A stretch of DNA of 64,000 bases from Polynucleobacter sp. HIN7 (GCF_030297595.1 NZ_AP028138.1:620001-684000); one strand, 5' to 3'. Positions 26,644 through 36,139 are shown, counted from the stretch's first letter. The notes: generated from the letters alone by a model not told the origin. Numbers and translations are program-made.

Positions 26644-27531
26644 TTAAAACTGATAAAGACGCTCCGGGTTCTCGCTCAGAACTTGCTTTTGAATTGCTGG
26701 ATCGGGGACCCACACTTGTAGTAAATCTAAAAGATCTGCATCGTTTGGCATCGTTCCTTTGACCATCACATGGGGCCAGTCCGTGCCCCATACCACCTGC
26801 CTTGAATTCGCAGCAATCAAGGCATGTGCAAATGGATTGGTATCAGAGTAGGGGATTCTTTCTTCAGTTGTGATTCGATAGGGACCGGTAAGTTTTACCC
26901 AGGCACGCTCCTCGCGCATGAGCGACAAGAGGTTTTGAAAGCCAGGGTCTTTGGTACCTAGATTTGTTTTTAAATACCCAAGATGACCCAGCACGATCGG
27001 GACCGGGAAATTCGATAGTAATTGCGAGAGATTTGGGAACTCATTGACATGCATGAGAAACTCCAGATGCCAGCCAAATGATGCAATTTGGTTCGCTAAT
27101 TTAGTTAATTGCTTGATTGGTAAAACGCCCTTAGCCTCGGCAAGATCGACAATATTGCAGCGTAACCCACGAATTCCAGCACGATGCAGATCTTCTAATT
27201 CTGTATCGCTAATATCCCAATTCACCACTGCGACCCCTCGAAAGCGCAATGGATTAGTTTTAATCGCTGCCAGCAATGCACGATTATCCGTTCCATAAAT
27301 ACTGGGCTGGACCAATACTGATCGTTGAACGCCTAGGCTGTCCAGTAGTGCCTGATATTGTGAAAGTAAGGCATCTGGCGGGGTATAGATCCGATTTGGT
27401 ATGTAGGGATACAAGGACTGAGGACCGCAGATGTGAGCATGGCAATCCGTTGCGTTCTCACAAAGAACGAGACCAGGCTTTTTGAGGGCCTGGTCTGGTG
27501 CTTGGCAAAGGGGAGCGTTATTGTGGTTCAA
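26644..27531 (-). CDS. amidohydrolase family protein (2-pyrone-4,6-dicarboxylate lactonase-like)
   Basis: This TIM-barrel amidohydrolase has DCHAHICGPQ with the metal HxH, a His in LGHLGYLKTN, and VVWGTDWPHVMV near the C-terminus. The family hydrolyses lactones or amides in aromatic and sugar-acid breakdown. The start is uncertain: TTG at 27531 is used here, which overlaps the end of the binding-protein gene by 14 bases; ATG at 27600 lies deep inside that gene. No better start lies between the upstream stop and the HxH motif. Both genes probably belong to one minus-strand catabolic operon. Confidence 0.75.
   Translation of the reverse strand: MNHNNAPLCQAPDQALKKPGLVLCENATDCHAHICGPQSLYPYIPNRIYTPPDALLSQYQALLDSLGVQRSVLVQPSIYGTDNRALLAAIKTNPLRFRGVAVVNWDISDTELEDLHRAGIRGLRCNIVDLAEAKGVLPIKQLTKLANQIASFGWHLEFLMHVNEFPNLSQLLSNFPVPIVLGHLGYLKTNLGTKDPGFQNLLSLMREERAWVKLTGPYRITTEERIPYSDTNPFAHALIAANSRQVVWGTDWPHVMVKGTMPNDADLLDLLQVWVPDPAIQKQVLSENPERLYQF
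27470..27496 (-). other. hairpin just after the Bug-protein stop
   Basis: The inverted repeat AGACCAGGC (27470-27478) and GCCTGGTCT (27488-27496) with a 9-base loop lies 21 bases after the stop of the binding-protein gene on the minus strand. The tail after it is only moderately T-rich. It could be a weak terminator or a stability element, and it lies within the 5' end of the amidohydrolase frame. Confidence 0.5.
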
Positions 27532-28507
27532 TCCCAGCGTCTTTAGCAATCTTGGTGTACTTGCTGATTTCGCTACGAACAAACTTTTCGGTTTCAGCAA
27601 GATTCATGGGCTTGATGGTGATGCCTGCTTTGGCGTAGGCTGATTTCACCTCAGGGTCCTGCAGCGCCCGATTGATGTCGGTATTCAGTTTTTGCAAAAT
27701 CACTTGGGGTGTTGCCGATGGTGCCCAAACGCCGACCCACAAACCAATTTCAAAGCCAGAAAAACCTTGCTCAGCAATCGTTGGAATATTGGGGGCTGCC
27801 TCGGCACGGGTTGCACCCGTTACACCCAATGCGCGGACTTTACCACCCTGAATTTGTGAGATGGCAGTTTGTAGGGGAGCCATGTAGTAGGCGGTACGTC
27901 CAGCAATGGTTTCTTGAATTGCTTCAGGAGATCCTTTAAAGGGGACGTGCAACATCTTGATGCCAGCAGTTTGATTGAAATACTCGGCTGCCAAATGGGT
28001 TGAGCTTCCGACACCAGCGCTTGCAAATGGAATATCACCCGGTTTTGCTTTGGCAGCGTTAATCAAGTCTTTAAGGGTCTTATAAGGGCTCTCAGCTGAC
28101 ACAACGAGAGCGTATGGACTGCTACCTAAAATATTGACATCGGTGAGGCTCTTGAGGTCATAAGGCAGTTTTTTATAAATCGCAGGATTGGCGGCATAGG
28201 ATGCGGATTGAACTAAAAGGGTATAACCATCAGGTTCAGAGTTCACCACGACGCCAGTGCCTAGCAAGCCACCAGCACCAGGCCGGTTTTCAATAATGAC
28301 AGGTTGCTTCCAGGTTTCTGCAAGGCTTTTGGCAACAATGCGCCCAGCAATATCAGCACCTGAGCCAGGCGTGAGGGGCACGACCATTTTGACGGTTTTA
28401 TTAGGGTAATTGGCCGCTGCACTCTGTGCTTGAATTGGCAGACTAAATGCCCCAGCAAATGCAAGCGTGGTTGCGCCAATGAGATATTTTTTGATACTAA
28501 TTTTCAT
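27518..28507 (-). CDS. Bug-family tripartite tricarboxylate transporter substrate-binding protein
   Basis: This 329-residue protein has a signal peptide (LIGATTLAFAGAFSLPIQAQS) and the Bug core: YPNKTVKMVVPLTPGSGADIAGR, NRPGAGGLLGTGVVV, and FKGSPEAIQETIAG. Such periplasmic proteins capture carboxylates for TctAB-type or other transporters, and the family is expanded in Burkholderiales, often without linked transporter genes. Here no TctA/B is seen; flanking genes are an amidohydrolase and an alpha/beta hydrolase, suggesting an organic-acid ligand. Confidence 0.9.
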   Translation of the reverse strand: MKISIKKYLIGATTLAFAGAFSLPIQAQSAAANYPNKTVKMVVPLTPGSGADIAGRIVAKSLAETWKQPVIIENRPGAGGLLGTGVVVNSEPDGYTLLVQSASYAANPAIYKKLPYDLKSLTDVNILGSSPYALVVSAESPYKTLKDLINAAKAKPGDIPFASAGVGSSTHLAAEYFNQTAGIKMLHVPFKGSPEAIQETIAGRTAYYMAPLQTAISQIQGGKVRALGVTGATRAEAAPNIPTIAEQGFSGFEIGLWVGVWAPSATPQVILQKLNTDINRALQDPEVKSAYAKAGITIKPMNLAETEKFVRSEISKYTKIAKDAGIEPQ

Positions 28508-28539
28508 GATGTCTCCTTTTTATTATGACTGCTTGTCTA

Positions 28540-29331
28540 CTATGCCACAGAATCTAAAAATCCCCGTAGCGCATGGTTAAACTCAGCAGGCTTCTCAATA
28601 TTCGATAGGTGAGCCGCTTGATCAATCGCGATTAGCGAAGAATGGGGAATAAGCCGATGCAAGACAGTGGATTGCTCATATGTACAGGCTGGATCTTGTC
28701 TGCCTAACAAAATCAGAGTTGGCGCCTTAATTTTTAAGAGCATCGTTGATTGCGCCATATCCCGAACTGCACTAGCGCAGCCTAGATAGCCATCTACAGG
28801 CGTAGCTAATATCATCTTTCGTACTCGTTCAATTTGATCTGGCTCGCGCTCAATAAAGTCATTTAAGAACCACCGTTTGATGGTTCCATCAACAAGACCA
28901 GCGATGCCTTGAGATCTCGCGATCGCAAAACGCTCCTCCCACATAGCGCGAGGTGGCATCTCACTGGCGGTATCGCAAAGACTAAGTGATAAAACATTGT
29001 CCGGATAATTGGCGCCAATGTATTGGCAGATCATGCCACCCATAGACAGCCCAGCAAAGTGGGCCTTCGTAATTCCGAGAGCGTTCATCAGGGCAACTAA
29101 GTCTTCTGCCAGAAGGGCAATGCTGTAGGGGCCTGGCGTTACTTCGCTTTGACCGTGACCGCGTGTGTCGTAGCGAATGACACGATACCGATCAATCAAT
29201 GCGGGCATGGTTCGATCCCACATTTCTAAACTGGACATCAGGCTATTACTTAAAAAAACGGGGAGACCATTTTCCGGACCGTCGATTTGATAAGCGATCT
29301 TGATTTGATTAGCGTTTACAAACTGTCTCAT
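28540..29331 (-). CDS. pcaD: 3-oxoadipate enol-lactonase-like alpha/beta hydrolase
   Basis: This 263-residue hydrolase has RYDTRGHGQSEVTPGPYSI, the nucleophile elbow AGLSMGGMIC with Ser, Asp in ILLGRQDPACTY and His in DQAAHLSNIEKP. PcaD-like proteins open beta-ketoadipate enol-lactone in protocatechuate catabolism; no other pca gene is nearby, so the name is tentative. It is soluble. A good GGAG site precedes the start at 29331, and the binding-protein gene lies 32 bases downstream. Confidence 0.8.
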   Translation of the reverse strand: MRQFVNANQIKIAYQIDGPENGLPVFLSNSLMSSLEMWDRTMPALIDRYRVIRYDTRGHGQSEVTPGPYSIALLAEDLVALMNALGITKAHFAGLSMGGMICQYIGANYPDNVLSLSLCDTASEMPPRAMWEERFAIARSQGIAGLVDGTIKRWFLNDFIEREPDQIERVRKMILATPVDGYLGCASAVRDMAQSTMLLKIKAPTLILLGRQDPACTYEQSTVLHRLIPHSSLIAIDQAAHLSNIEKPAEFNHALRGFLDSVA

Positions 29332-29360
29332 CTTTTTCTCCTTAAGATGCTATTTTTACA

Positions 29361-30245
29361 CTAATAAATCTTAGCTTCTCCAGCAGGTCGATTCTTAAAG
29401 CGTTTATGAACCCAATAGTATTCAGCTGGGCGCAGCCGGATCTCATCTTCAAAGTATTGATTAAGGCGCGCTGTATCGGCGTTCTCATCATCACTTGGAA
29501 ATGACTCAAGCGCCTTACCAATATGACAAATGTAACCAGAGCGATCTGATTTAAGTGTGGTCTGCATCACGCACACTTCAGCGCCACTTATCCTAGCTAA
29601 ACGTGAAATCGCAGTAATGGTATTTGTTTGAACGCCAAAGAAGGGTACAAATACTGAGTCCTTGATGCCGAGATCAATATCAGGGGCGATAAAAACAAAG
29701 TTTCCATTTTTAATCTCTCGAACCGTTTCGATGAGATGACCTTGTCTTGGAATGGATCGTCCGCCAAAGCGACCACGCCACTCAATAATCTTTTGATCAA
29801 AATATGGATTTTTCATCTTTTGGTAGAGGGTGACACCGCGTGGCCAATCCATTTTCTCGGCTAGGGCGCACAAAGCAATGCCACCTTCAATACCAACAAA
29901 ATGGGGGTTGACCAAAATGCGGGGCTTTCGATCCCCTAAGTCAATTTCAGAATGAATCTGAATCATTTCATTGATCTGGGTAGGGGTGCCCAGCCAGATG
30001 CGACTGCGTTCCAAAATACTGCGCCCAAATAACTGCCAGTGCTGCAAAGCCAGAGCCTCAATTTCTTTATTCGATAGTTGTGGAAAACACAGGCGTAGGT
30101 TAATTAAGACCACCCGCTGACGATCGCTTGGTATGTGCGCGACGACCCATCCTAAACCACGACCCAGTTGAATAATCCATGTATATGGAAAAATTAGAAC
30201 AAAGCGTAATAGTGATACTGAGAGGTGATTAAAAAAGGTTTGCAA
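29361..30245 (-). CDS. LpxL-type lysophospholipid/lipid A acyltransferase
   Basis: This 294-residue protein has an N-terminal hydrophobic segment and the HX4E acyltransferase motif in VNPHFVGIEGG, plus GVTLYQKMKNPYFDQKI and FIAPDIDLGIKDSVFVPFFG, as in lauroyl (LpxL/HtrB) acyltransferases that add a secondary acyl chain to lipid A at the inner membrane. Which acyl step it performs cannot be told. It is the first gene of the minus-strand run ending at 26644. Confidence 0.88.
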   Translation of the reverse strand: MQTFFNHLSVSLLRFVLIFPYTWIIQLGRGLGWVVAHIPSDRQRVVLINLRLCFPQLSNKEIEALALQHWQLFGRSILERSRIWLGTPTQINEMIQIHSEIDLGDRKPRILVNPHFVGIEGGIALCALAEKMDWPRGVTLYQKMKNPYFDQKIIEWRGRFGGRSIPRQGHLIETVREIKNGNFVFIAPDIDLGIKDSVFVPFFGVQTNTITAISRLARISGAEVCVMQTTLKSDRSGYICHIGKALESFPSDDENADTARLNQYFEDEIRLRPAEYYWVHKRFKNRPAGEAKIY

Positions 30246-30314
30246 ATAGGTCCTTGTGAGGTATCACTATATACCTGAATAAAGACCCTAGGAACAATGG
30301 CGTAAACTGCTTAC

Positions 30315-30827
30315 ATGAAACAAGCTATTTTGCGGATCCTCTGGGTATTGAGTGGCGCAAGTGTGGCCTTGTTTTTGGCTCTTCATGTGGTCCGTCCACA
30401 AGATTCCACCTTATTACTTGCCTCCTTGGGTGGTTCAACACTATTTTTGTTTGGTCTAACAACACTGCCGCCGACGCAGCCCAGGGCATTATTTGGTGGC
30501 CATCTTATATCTGCCTTGATTGGGGTGATCTGTTACCAAACTTTGGGTGATGCAACGTGGGTACTGGTCTTATCAGTGCTAATCACAATCGCAGTATTGT
30601 TGCTGACCAAGACTGTTCATCCGCCTGCAGGTGCTAATCCTTTGATCATGATTCATGCACATGCAGGATTTATGGATATCTGGACCCATGTTTTATTGGG
30701 TGTCATAGTGCTGGCTGCCACAGCATTTGTCTGGTCACGTCTTGGGCCTGGAAAGGTCAAATATCCCGTGAAATGGAACCAAGAGTCTCCACCCGGACCC
30801 CATTGGGGCCCATGGGGGTCAATCTAA
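30315..30827 (+). CDS. HPP-family membrane protein
   Basis: This 170-residue membrane protein has about four hydrophobic segments and the name-giving HPP motif in KTVHPPAGANPLIMI. HPP proteins have been linked to nitrite transport in plants and cyanobacteria, but their bacterial role is largely unsettled. A hydrophilic C-terminal tail (KYPVKWNQESPPGPHWGPWG) is present. The stop overlaps the convergent gene at 30824. Confidence 0.85.
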   Translation: MKQAILRILWVLSGASVALFLALHVVRPQDSTLLLASLGGSTLFLFGLTTLPPTQPRALFGGHLISALIGVICYQTLGDATWVLVLSVLITIAVLLLTKTVHPPAGANPLIMIHAHAGFMDIWTHVLLGVIVLAATAFVWSRLGPGKVKYPVKWNQESPPGPHWGPWGSI

Positions 30828-31684
30828 GTCTGATTCATTAATTCGCGAACCGCTTTGGCTAATTCAAGTGCGGTCATGCCATTAGGCCCAATTCCGGATT
30901 GAACCAGTTGATCAGCGGCGCGCGCATGAAGCTCAACCGCAAGGCAAGTTGCCTCCCACAAATTGAGATGATGGCGAATCCCTTGAGCCGCAAGTGAGGC
31001 GATAAGGCCCGTTAGGACGTCCCCCATGCCACCGGTTGCCATCCCAGGATTACCTGCATTGCAGGTATAGATCGCATCACTTGGCGAACCAACTAATGTG
31101 TGGTGGCCTTTTAGAACCACATAGCATTGAAATTGATCAATCAAGCGCTGAATGGCTCCTGATCGATTGGCCTGAATCTCATCCACCGACATGCCCAAAA
31201 GACGAGCTGCCTCGCCGGGGTGAGGCGTGATTGTGCATGGATCTTCACGTTCTCGCAATAATTGTGCTAACCGTGGGTGCTCAGCAATCAGATTTAAAGC
31301 ATCCGCATCTAAGATTAGTGGACCAGGGAACGCAAGACTGGCCTCTAAAAATTGCAACGCTTGATCACTTAAACCTAAGCCGGGACCAATCGCAAGGGAA
31401 TCCGACTGCATGCGCTCAATGAAATTACGGGCATTAACCACCTCACTGATGTCTTGAACCATCAACTCAGGTTGATCAACCTGCACATGAGCTGACTTCG
31501 AATCCAAGATCCCAATAATGGTCCACCCAGCACCGCTATACAGAGATCCATACGCAGATAAAAAAATAGCACCTGCCATTCCAGGCGCACCGCCTACAAG
31601 TAATACCTTCCCCATATCGCCTTTATGTTCATGGGGCTTACGAATCAAGCGGGCACGCAGCGCAAAGGCATTTAGGTTTGGCAT
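30824..31684 (-). CDS. nnrD: ADP-dependent NAD(P)H-hydrate dehydratase
   Basis: This 286-residue protein matches the C-terminal (dehydratase) half of NnrD: MGKVLLVGGAPGMAGAIFLSA, LAIGPGLGLSD, ITPHPGEAARLLG and GMGDVLTGLIASL. It repairs the damaged hydrate forms of NADH and NADPH using ADP. In many bacteria it is fused to an epimerase domain; here only the dehydratase part is present. It follows the CPSF-like gene with a gap of two bases on the minus strand, so the two may be cotranscribed. Confidence 0.9.
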   Translation of the reverse strand: MPNLNAFALRARLIRKPHEHKGDMGKVLLVGGAPGMAGAIFLSAYGSLYSGAGWTIIGILDSKSAHVQVDQPELMVQDISEVVNARNFIERMQSDSLAIGPGLGLSDQALQFLEASLAFPGPLILDADALNLIAEHPRLAQLLREREDPCTITPHPGEAARLLGMSVDEIQANRSGAIQRLIDQFQCYVVLKGHHTLVGSPSDAIYTCNAGNPGMATGGMGDVLTGLIASLAAQGIRHHLNLWEATCLAVELHARAADQLVQSGIGPNGMTALELAKAVRELMNQT

Positions 31685-31686
31685 GA

Positions 31687-33102
31687 TTAGAGAGGGTAGG
31701 TGCTATGAAGCTGAGGCAGATGAATATGCTCCCAGCCCAGTTGTGAGTGGATTGCTACCTTCAGTTGTTCTGCGGCGTAGGGCTCCCCATGAGTAATATA
31801 AACATGCGTTGGAGCTTGTCGAAATCCTTTTAACCAACGTATGAGTCCAGCCTGATCAGCATGGGCTGATAAACCGCCAATGGTATGGATAGAGGCTTTG
31901 ATAGAAATTTCCTTACCAAAGAGATGAACGATTTTTGCTTGATCAACAAGCCGCCGTCCCAATGTCCCTTCTGCCTGAAAACCGGTGATGATGATCGCAT
32001 TATTACGGTGAGGTAGATTCCATTTGAGATGGTGCACAATTCGACCGGCCTCGCACATGCCGCTAGCAGAGATCACAATGGCGCCGCCTTTAATGCGATT
32101 GAGTGCTTTGGACTCTTCAACGTCGGCAATAAAACGTAAATCTAGGCGGTTAGGGTTGTTTTGATACCAATCGAAGATAGCCTGCGCTGCTTCATCGAGG
32201 GAGGAACGATATTCCTCGGTCAATCGAGTCACAGATGTAGCCATTGGCGAGTCAACCCAGATATTGAGATAGGGCAAACGTTTGCGCCGAATTAAATCCA
32301 TTAATACAAAAATGATTTCCTGGGTGCGACCGACCGCAAATGCGGGGATGATGATATTGCCATTGTGCTTGAGTGTATTCGTAATGACCTCTACGAGCTC
32401 ATCCTCTGTGTCCTGTAGCGATCGGTGTAAGCGATCGCCATAAGTCGATTCCATAATTAAGGTGTCAGCATGCTCAATTAGCTCAGGGTCGTTCATTAGC
32501 GGCCGATCAAACATTCCCAAATCACCCGAGAAGACGGTGCGATGGCTTTGTTGATTTTCTTTTTGAATATCGATCACCGTAATTGCGGCTCCCAGGATAT
32601 GCCCGGCATCTAAAAATTCAATTTCGATCCCTTGACCAGGGCTAAAGCGGCGGTGATAAGGCACGGTCTTAAGTTGCGCCAAGCAATCGATGGCTTCGAG
32701 GGTGCTGTAAAGAGGAACTGGAAGATCACCTTTCCAACGGCCCTGAGCCTGTTTGCGTTGAGCGCGTTCATAATCGGCTTCTTGTAGATGGGCACTATCC
32801 AAAAGCATAATTTTGAGTAAAGAGGCTGTCGCAGGAGTGCAATAGATAGCCCCCCGAAACCCTTGGGCGCATAAGCGCGGCAATAATCCACTGTGGTCAA
32901 TATGTGCGTGGGTCAGAACCACAAAATCGAGCTCACGGGGAGAAATTGGGAGTTCAGCCAAATTTTTGTCGTCCGCCTCTCGACCTCCTTGAAACATTCC
33001 ATAATCCACCATAAAGCAGTGGTGAACCCCACATGCTTTGCCGCGGATAAGGTATTTAGAGCCGGTGACCTCTTGGCCTGCACCAAGGAATTGAATATGC
33101 AT
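31687..33102 (-). CDS. metallo-beta-lactamase fold protein with RNA-specificity (beta-CASP) domain
   Basis: This 471-residue protein has the metal motif VLTHAHIDHSGLLPRL, the downstream His/Asp sites, a beta-CASP domain, and the RNA-specificity region with GFQAEGTLGRRL and GGLSAHADQAGLIRWL. It is like the archaeal/bacterial CPSF73 homologues that cut RNA, and bacterial relatives are often found next to universal stress or respiratory genes. The start at 33102 faces the FNR box at 33132-33145. Its RNA target is unknown. Confidence 0.88.
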   Translation of the reverse strand: MHIQFLGAGQEVTGSKYLIRGKACGVHHCFMVDYGMFQGGREADDKNLAELPISPRELDFVVLTHAHIDHSGLLPRLCAQGFRGAIYCTPATASLLKIMLLDSAHLQEADYERAQRKQAQGRWKGDLPVPLYSTLEAIDCLAQLKTVPYHRRFSPGQGIEIEFLDAGHILGAAITVIDIQKENQQSHRTVFSGDLGMFDRPLMNDPELIEHADTLIMESTYGDRLHRSLQDTEDELVEVITNTLKHNGNIIIPAFAVGRTQEIIFVLMDLIRRKRLPYLNIWVDSPMATSVTRLTEEYRSSLDEAAQAIFDWYQNNPNRLDLRFIADVEESKALNRIKGGAIVISASGMCEAGRIVHHLKWNLPHRNNAIIITGFQAEGTLGRRLVDQAKIVHLFGKEISIKASIHTIGGLSAHADQAGLIRWLKGFRQAPTHVYITHGEPYAAEQLKVAIHSQLGWEHIHLPQLHSTYPL

Positions 33103-33131
33103 AAGAGCCTTAACTATAAAAGCTGCTAAAT

Positions 33132-33145
33132 TTGATATGGATCAA
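33132..33145. promoter_or_regulatory. FNR box between the RNA-processing MBL gene and the usp gene
   Basis: TTGATATGGATCAA matches TTGAT-N4-ATCAA. A TACACT hexamer at 33167-33172 sits about 21 bases after the box, which would give a start near 33179 and place the box at about -40.5, a class II activating position for the usp gene. It is also upstream of the divergent gene at 33102. Confidence 0.75.
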
Positions 33146-33205
33146 AAGAATGCTCAATAATATTGTTACACTGATAACACTTAACTAATTACGGAGGCAG
33201 ACTAT

Positions 33206-33631
33206 ATGAAAATACTACTACCAATTGACGGTTCAAAGACTTCGTTGAGTGCGGCCAAATACGTTGCTCAATTAGTTGGCAATATGCGCAGTAAGTGTTC
33301 CGTTACCTTAATTAATGTCCACGATGACTTCGGACTCAATCACGTTAAGCAATTTGTCAGTAAAAGCGTGGTGGATGACTATTTACGTGAAATCAGTGAA
33401 AAAGAGTTAAAGCCTGCTCAGAAGGTTTTAGATGCAGCAGGTGTTAAGCACAATATGATTATTAAGCGCGGCCATGTATCCAAAGAAATTTTGGCTACTG
33501 CCACCAAAGAAAAGTTTGACATGATTGTGATGGGCGCCAAAGGTCGCGGCGGCGTGCTTGATCTTCTGATTGGATCGGTTGCTCAACGAGTCGTGTCCTC
33601 AGCTAAGCAGCCCGTTGTCTTGGTGAAATAA
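33206..33631 (+). CDS. universal stress protein (UspA family)
   Basis: This 141-residue single-domain UspA protein starts MKILLPIDGSKTSLSA and ends with the ATP-binding pattern GAKGRGGVLDLLIGSVAQRV followed by VVLVK. Such proteins often help survival in low oxygen or starvation. An upstream FNR box fits oxygen-limited induction. It has GGAGG before the start and a strong terminator after it; ccoI follows at 33690. Confidence 0.93.
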   Translation: MKILLPIDGSKTSLSAAKYVAQLVGNMRSKCSVTLINVHDDFGLNHVKQFVSKSVVDDYLREISEKELKPAQKVLDAAGVKHNMIIKRGHVSKEILATATKEKFDMIVMGAKGRGGVLDLLIGSVAQRVVSSAKQPVVLVK

Positions 33632-33649
33632 TTTGCCATCAACTCAATA

Positions 33650-33680
33650 AAAGGGCTGCCTTGGCAGCCCTTTGTTTTTG
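33650..33680 (+). terminator. intrinsic terminator after usp
   Basis: GGGCTGCC and GGCAGCCC form a near-perfect hairpin with A-rich and T-rich flanks (AAAGGGCTGCC / GGCAGCCCTTT), followed by TGTTTTTG. The innermost pairs leave a 2-base loop, so the effective loop is CCTTGG. Confidence 0.85.
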
Positions 33681-33689
33681 TAAGTCCGC

Positions 33690-36125
33690 ATGACCATTTC
33701 ATCGACACCGTGTTACCACTGCGGTAGTGATACCAAGGCAGCAGATGCCTTGCATGCTGATTTAGGTGGGATCCAGCGCCCATTTTGCTGTGCTGGATGC
33801 ATGGCAGTTGCGCAAACTATCTATGGGGAAGGGCTTGAAAGTTTTTATCAGCGCCAAATACCCGCTGGCGAGCGACCCGACTATTTAGTCAATGGCAATG
33901 AACTTCCTGAAGCGCTCGAAGTCTATAACGATCCGACCCTGCAGGCGCGCTTTGTGAAGATTCTGGCTTCCGGCTTAGCTGAGTCGATTCTGTCGCTCGA
34001 AAAAATCCGTTGCGCGGCATGTGTTTGGCTTTGCGATCGTCATCTGCAACGTGTTTTAGGTATTGATGATGTCCAAATTAATTACGTCACCCTAAAAGCC
34101 ATTGTGCGCTTTGATCCTCAGAAAATTACCTTACCAAAAATATTGTATGAGGTGCAGCGCATTGGGTATCTAGCCTGGCCTTATGAGCCCTCAGAGTTGG
34201 CTCTCCGTAGTAAGCGCGAGCGCAGAAATCTATTATTCCGTTTGGGGGTTGCTCTATTGGGCATGATGCAGGTCATGATGTATGCCTGGCCGATTTATAC
34301 CGACTCGGTTGACCTATCTCCAGAAAACAATCTTTTACTCAACTGGACCAGTTGGCTATTAACCGTCCCTGTTGTTCTCTATTCTGCCGCCCCAATCTTT
34401 GGCTCCGCATGGCGGAGTGTGCGTTCATTTACGCAAACGCGATCTTTGGGCATGGATGTACCCATTGCCCTGGCACTGGGGATGGCATTTACTGTAGGCA
34501 CTGTCAACTTATTAGTAGGAGATGGATCGAGTTATTTTGATTCGATCACGATGTTTGTGGCCTTTACCCTCGGGGCGCGTTATATCGAATTGATTGCTAG
34601 GCAGGATGCTCAAAGTGGCTCGGAGGCATTGGCTAAACAGCTTCCGGCTAGCTGTGAACGCTACCTTGATTACCCAAAGAATACTGCGGTTGAGCGCATA
34701 CCCGTTGTGCGTTGCCTTGTCGGCGATCGAGTTCGGGTGGGTCCTGGTGAGATTATCCCGGCAGATGGCGTACTGATGGATTCATATACCAGTGTGAGTG
34801 AAGCATTATTAACTGGTGAATCAAGACCAGTACAGAAGTCTCCTGGTGATCGCTTATTTGCTGGCACGCATAATATTCAAAATAGTATTGCGCTGGAAAT
34901 TACGGCGGTGGGACAAACCACTCGCTTGGCTGGCATTGCAATCCTATTGGATCGTGCTCTTCAAGCAAAGCCACCTATGTTGGGATTGGCTGAAGTGTGG
35001 GCCGGTCGATTTGTGATTCTTCTCATCATTGCAGCGATCATCAGTAGTGCCACCTGGTTATTAGTAGATCCTAGTCGAGCATGGCCCGTGATGCTCGGTG
35101 TGTTAGTGGCAAGTTGTCCATGCGCATTATCGTTAGCGATACCCACAGCACTGGCCGCTGCTCAGGGTGCGCTAACCAAGATTGGTTTATTTGTAATTCA
35201 TGGTCGCGCCCTTGAAGGTTTGAGTAAAGCAAATACCTTGGTGATGGATAAAACTGGCACTCTAACGATCGGCGAGCCTCGTTTACAAAGCATCACTGTA
35301 TTTCGAGATGGTATGAGTGAGCAAGATGTATTAGCGCTAGCGGTCGGTATGGAGGAGGGTCAAAATCATCCCTTGGGTCTAGCGCTTGGTGATGCACTTC
35401 GAGAGCGTGAGCTTGCGCCACAGCGTTTTTTGACTCGAAGTGAAAACCACTTAGGCAAAGGGCTATCCAATGGTAACTACCGTCTTGGTAAGGCCAGCTG
35501 GGTGGGTGTGCAGGGGTCAGCGATTCCATTCGATGCACTCTATAGTCATGTCTACTTAAGCGATGATCAGGGACTCATCGCCCAATTTAGCTTCTTAGAT
35601 CGCCCCAGAGAGGGTGTTGAGGCTTTATTGCAATATGCACGCGCTCATGGGATTGCAGTTCACTTATTGTCGGGTGATACCCAGGCTACTGTCGAGGCCT
35701 GGGCACGCCATCACGGAATTACGCAGTATCGTGGTGGTGCCAGCCCCGAAGAAAAATATGAGTTTATTCGTGATCTACAGGCAAATGGTGCCAAGGTGTG
35801 TGCGATTGGTGATGGGGTGAATGATGCACCGTTCTTGGCAAAGGCCGATGTATCCATCGCAATGGGAAGTGGCGCCCCTTTAGCCGCGGCTGGTGCGGAT
35901 GCTGTATTGGTAAGCCCTAATTTTGTGACCTTGGTGAAGGCATTTACCTTGGCACATCGCACCCAAAGAATCATTCGCCAAAACCTTCTATGGGCATTCC
36001 TATACAACGTGACGATTATTCCGGTGGCGATGATGGCTTGGATTAATCCTTGGGTTGCTGGGATTGGGATGGCATCTTCATCGCTTTTAGTAACCCTCAA
36101 TGCATGGCGTTTACGTAAGGTCTAG
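33690..36125 (+). CDS. ccoI: copper-translocating P-type ATPase for cbb3 oxidase assembly (CcoI/FixI)
   Basis: This 811-residue P1B-type ATPase has an N-terminal Cys-rich part (CYHCGS and FCCAGCMAVAQ), a heavy-metal-binding CAAC in the next domain, the transmembrane CPC motif at about residues 476-478 in SCPCALSLAIPT, TGES, the phosphorylated Asp520 in DKTGT, NHPLG and GDGVND. CcoI exports copper into the periplasm for the CuB site of cbb3 oxidase. It is directly followed by ccoS and then ccoNOQP, as in the usual cco locus. Confidence 0.95.
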   Translation: MTISSTPCYHCGSDTKAADALHADLGGIQRPFCCAGCMAVAQTIYGEGLESFYQRQIPAGERPDYLVNGNELPEALEVYNDPTLQARFVKILASGLAESILSLEKIRCAACVWLCDRHLQRVLGIDDVQINYVTLKAIVRFDPQKITLPKILYEVQRIGYLAWPYEPSELALRSKRERRNLLFRLGVALLGMMQVMMYAWPIYTDSVDLSPENNLLLNWTSWLLTVPVVLYSAAPIFGSAWRSVRSFTQTRSLGMDVPIALALGMAFTVGTVNLLVGDGSSYFDSITMFVAFTLGARYIELIARQDAQSGSEALAKQLPASCERYLDYPKNTAVERIPVVRCLVGDRVRVGPGEIIPADGVLMDSYTSVSEALLTGESRPVQKSPGDRLFAGTHNIQNSIALEITAVGQTTRLAGIAILLDRALQAKPPMLGLAEVWAGRFVILLIIAAIISSATWLLVDPSRAWPVMLGVLVASCPCALSLAIPTALAAAQGALTKIGLFVIHGRALEGLSKANTLVMDKTGTLTIGEPRLQSITVFRDGMSEQDVLALAVGMEEGQNHPLGLALGDALRERELAPQRFLTRSENHLGKGLSNGNYRLGKASWVGVQGSAIPFDALYSHVYLSDDQGLIAQFSFLDRPREGVEALLQYARAHGIAVHLLSGDTQATVEAWARHHGITQYRGGASPEEKYEFIRDLQANGAKVCAIGDGVNDAPFLAKADVSIAMGSGAPLAAAGADAVLVSPNFVTLVKAFTLAHRTQRIIRQNLLWAFLYNVTIIPVAMMAWINPWVAGIGMASSSLLVTLNAWRLRKV

Positions 36126-36139
36126 ATTAGACTGCTTGC

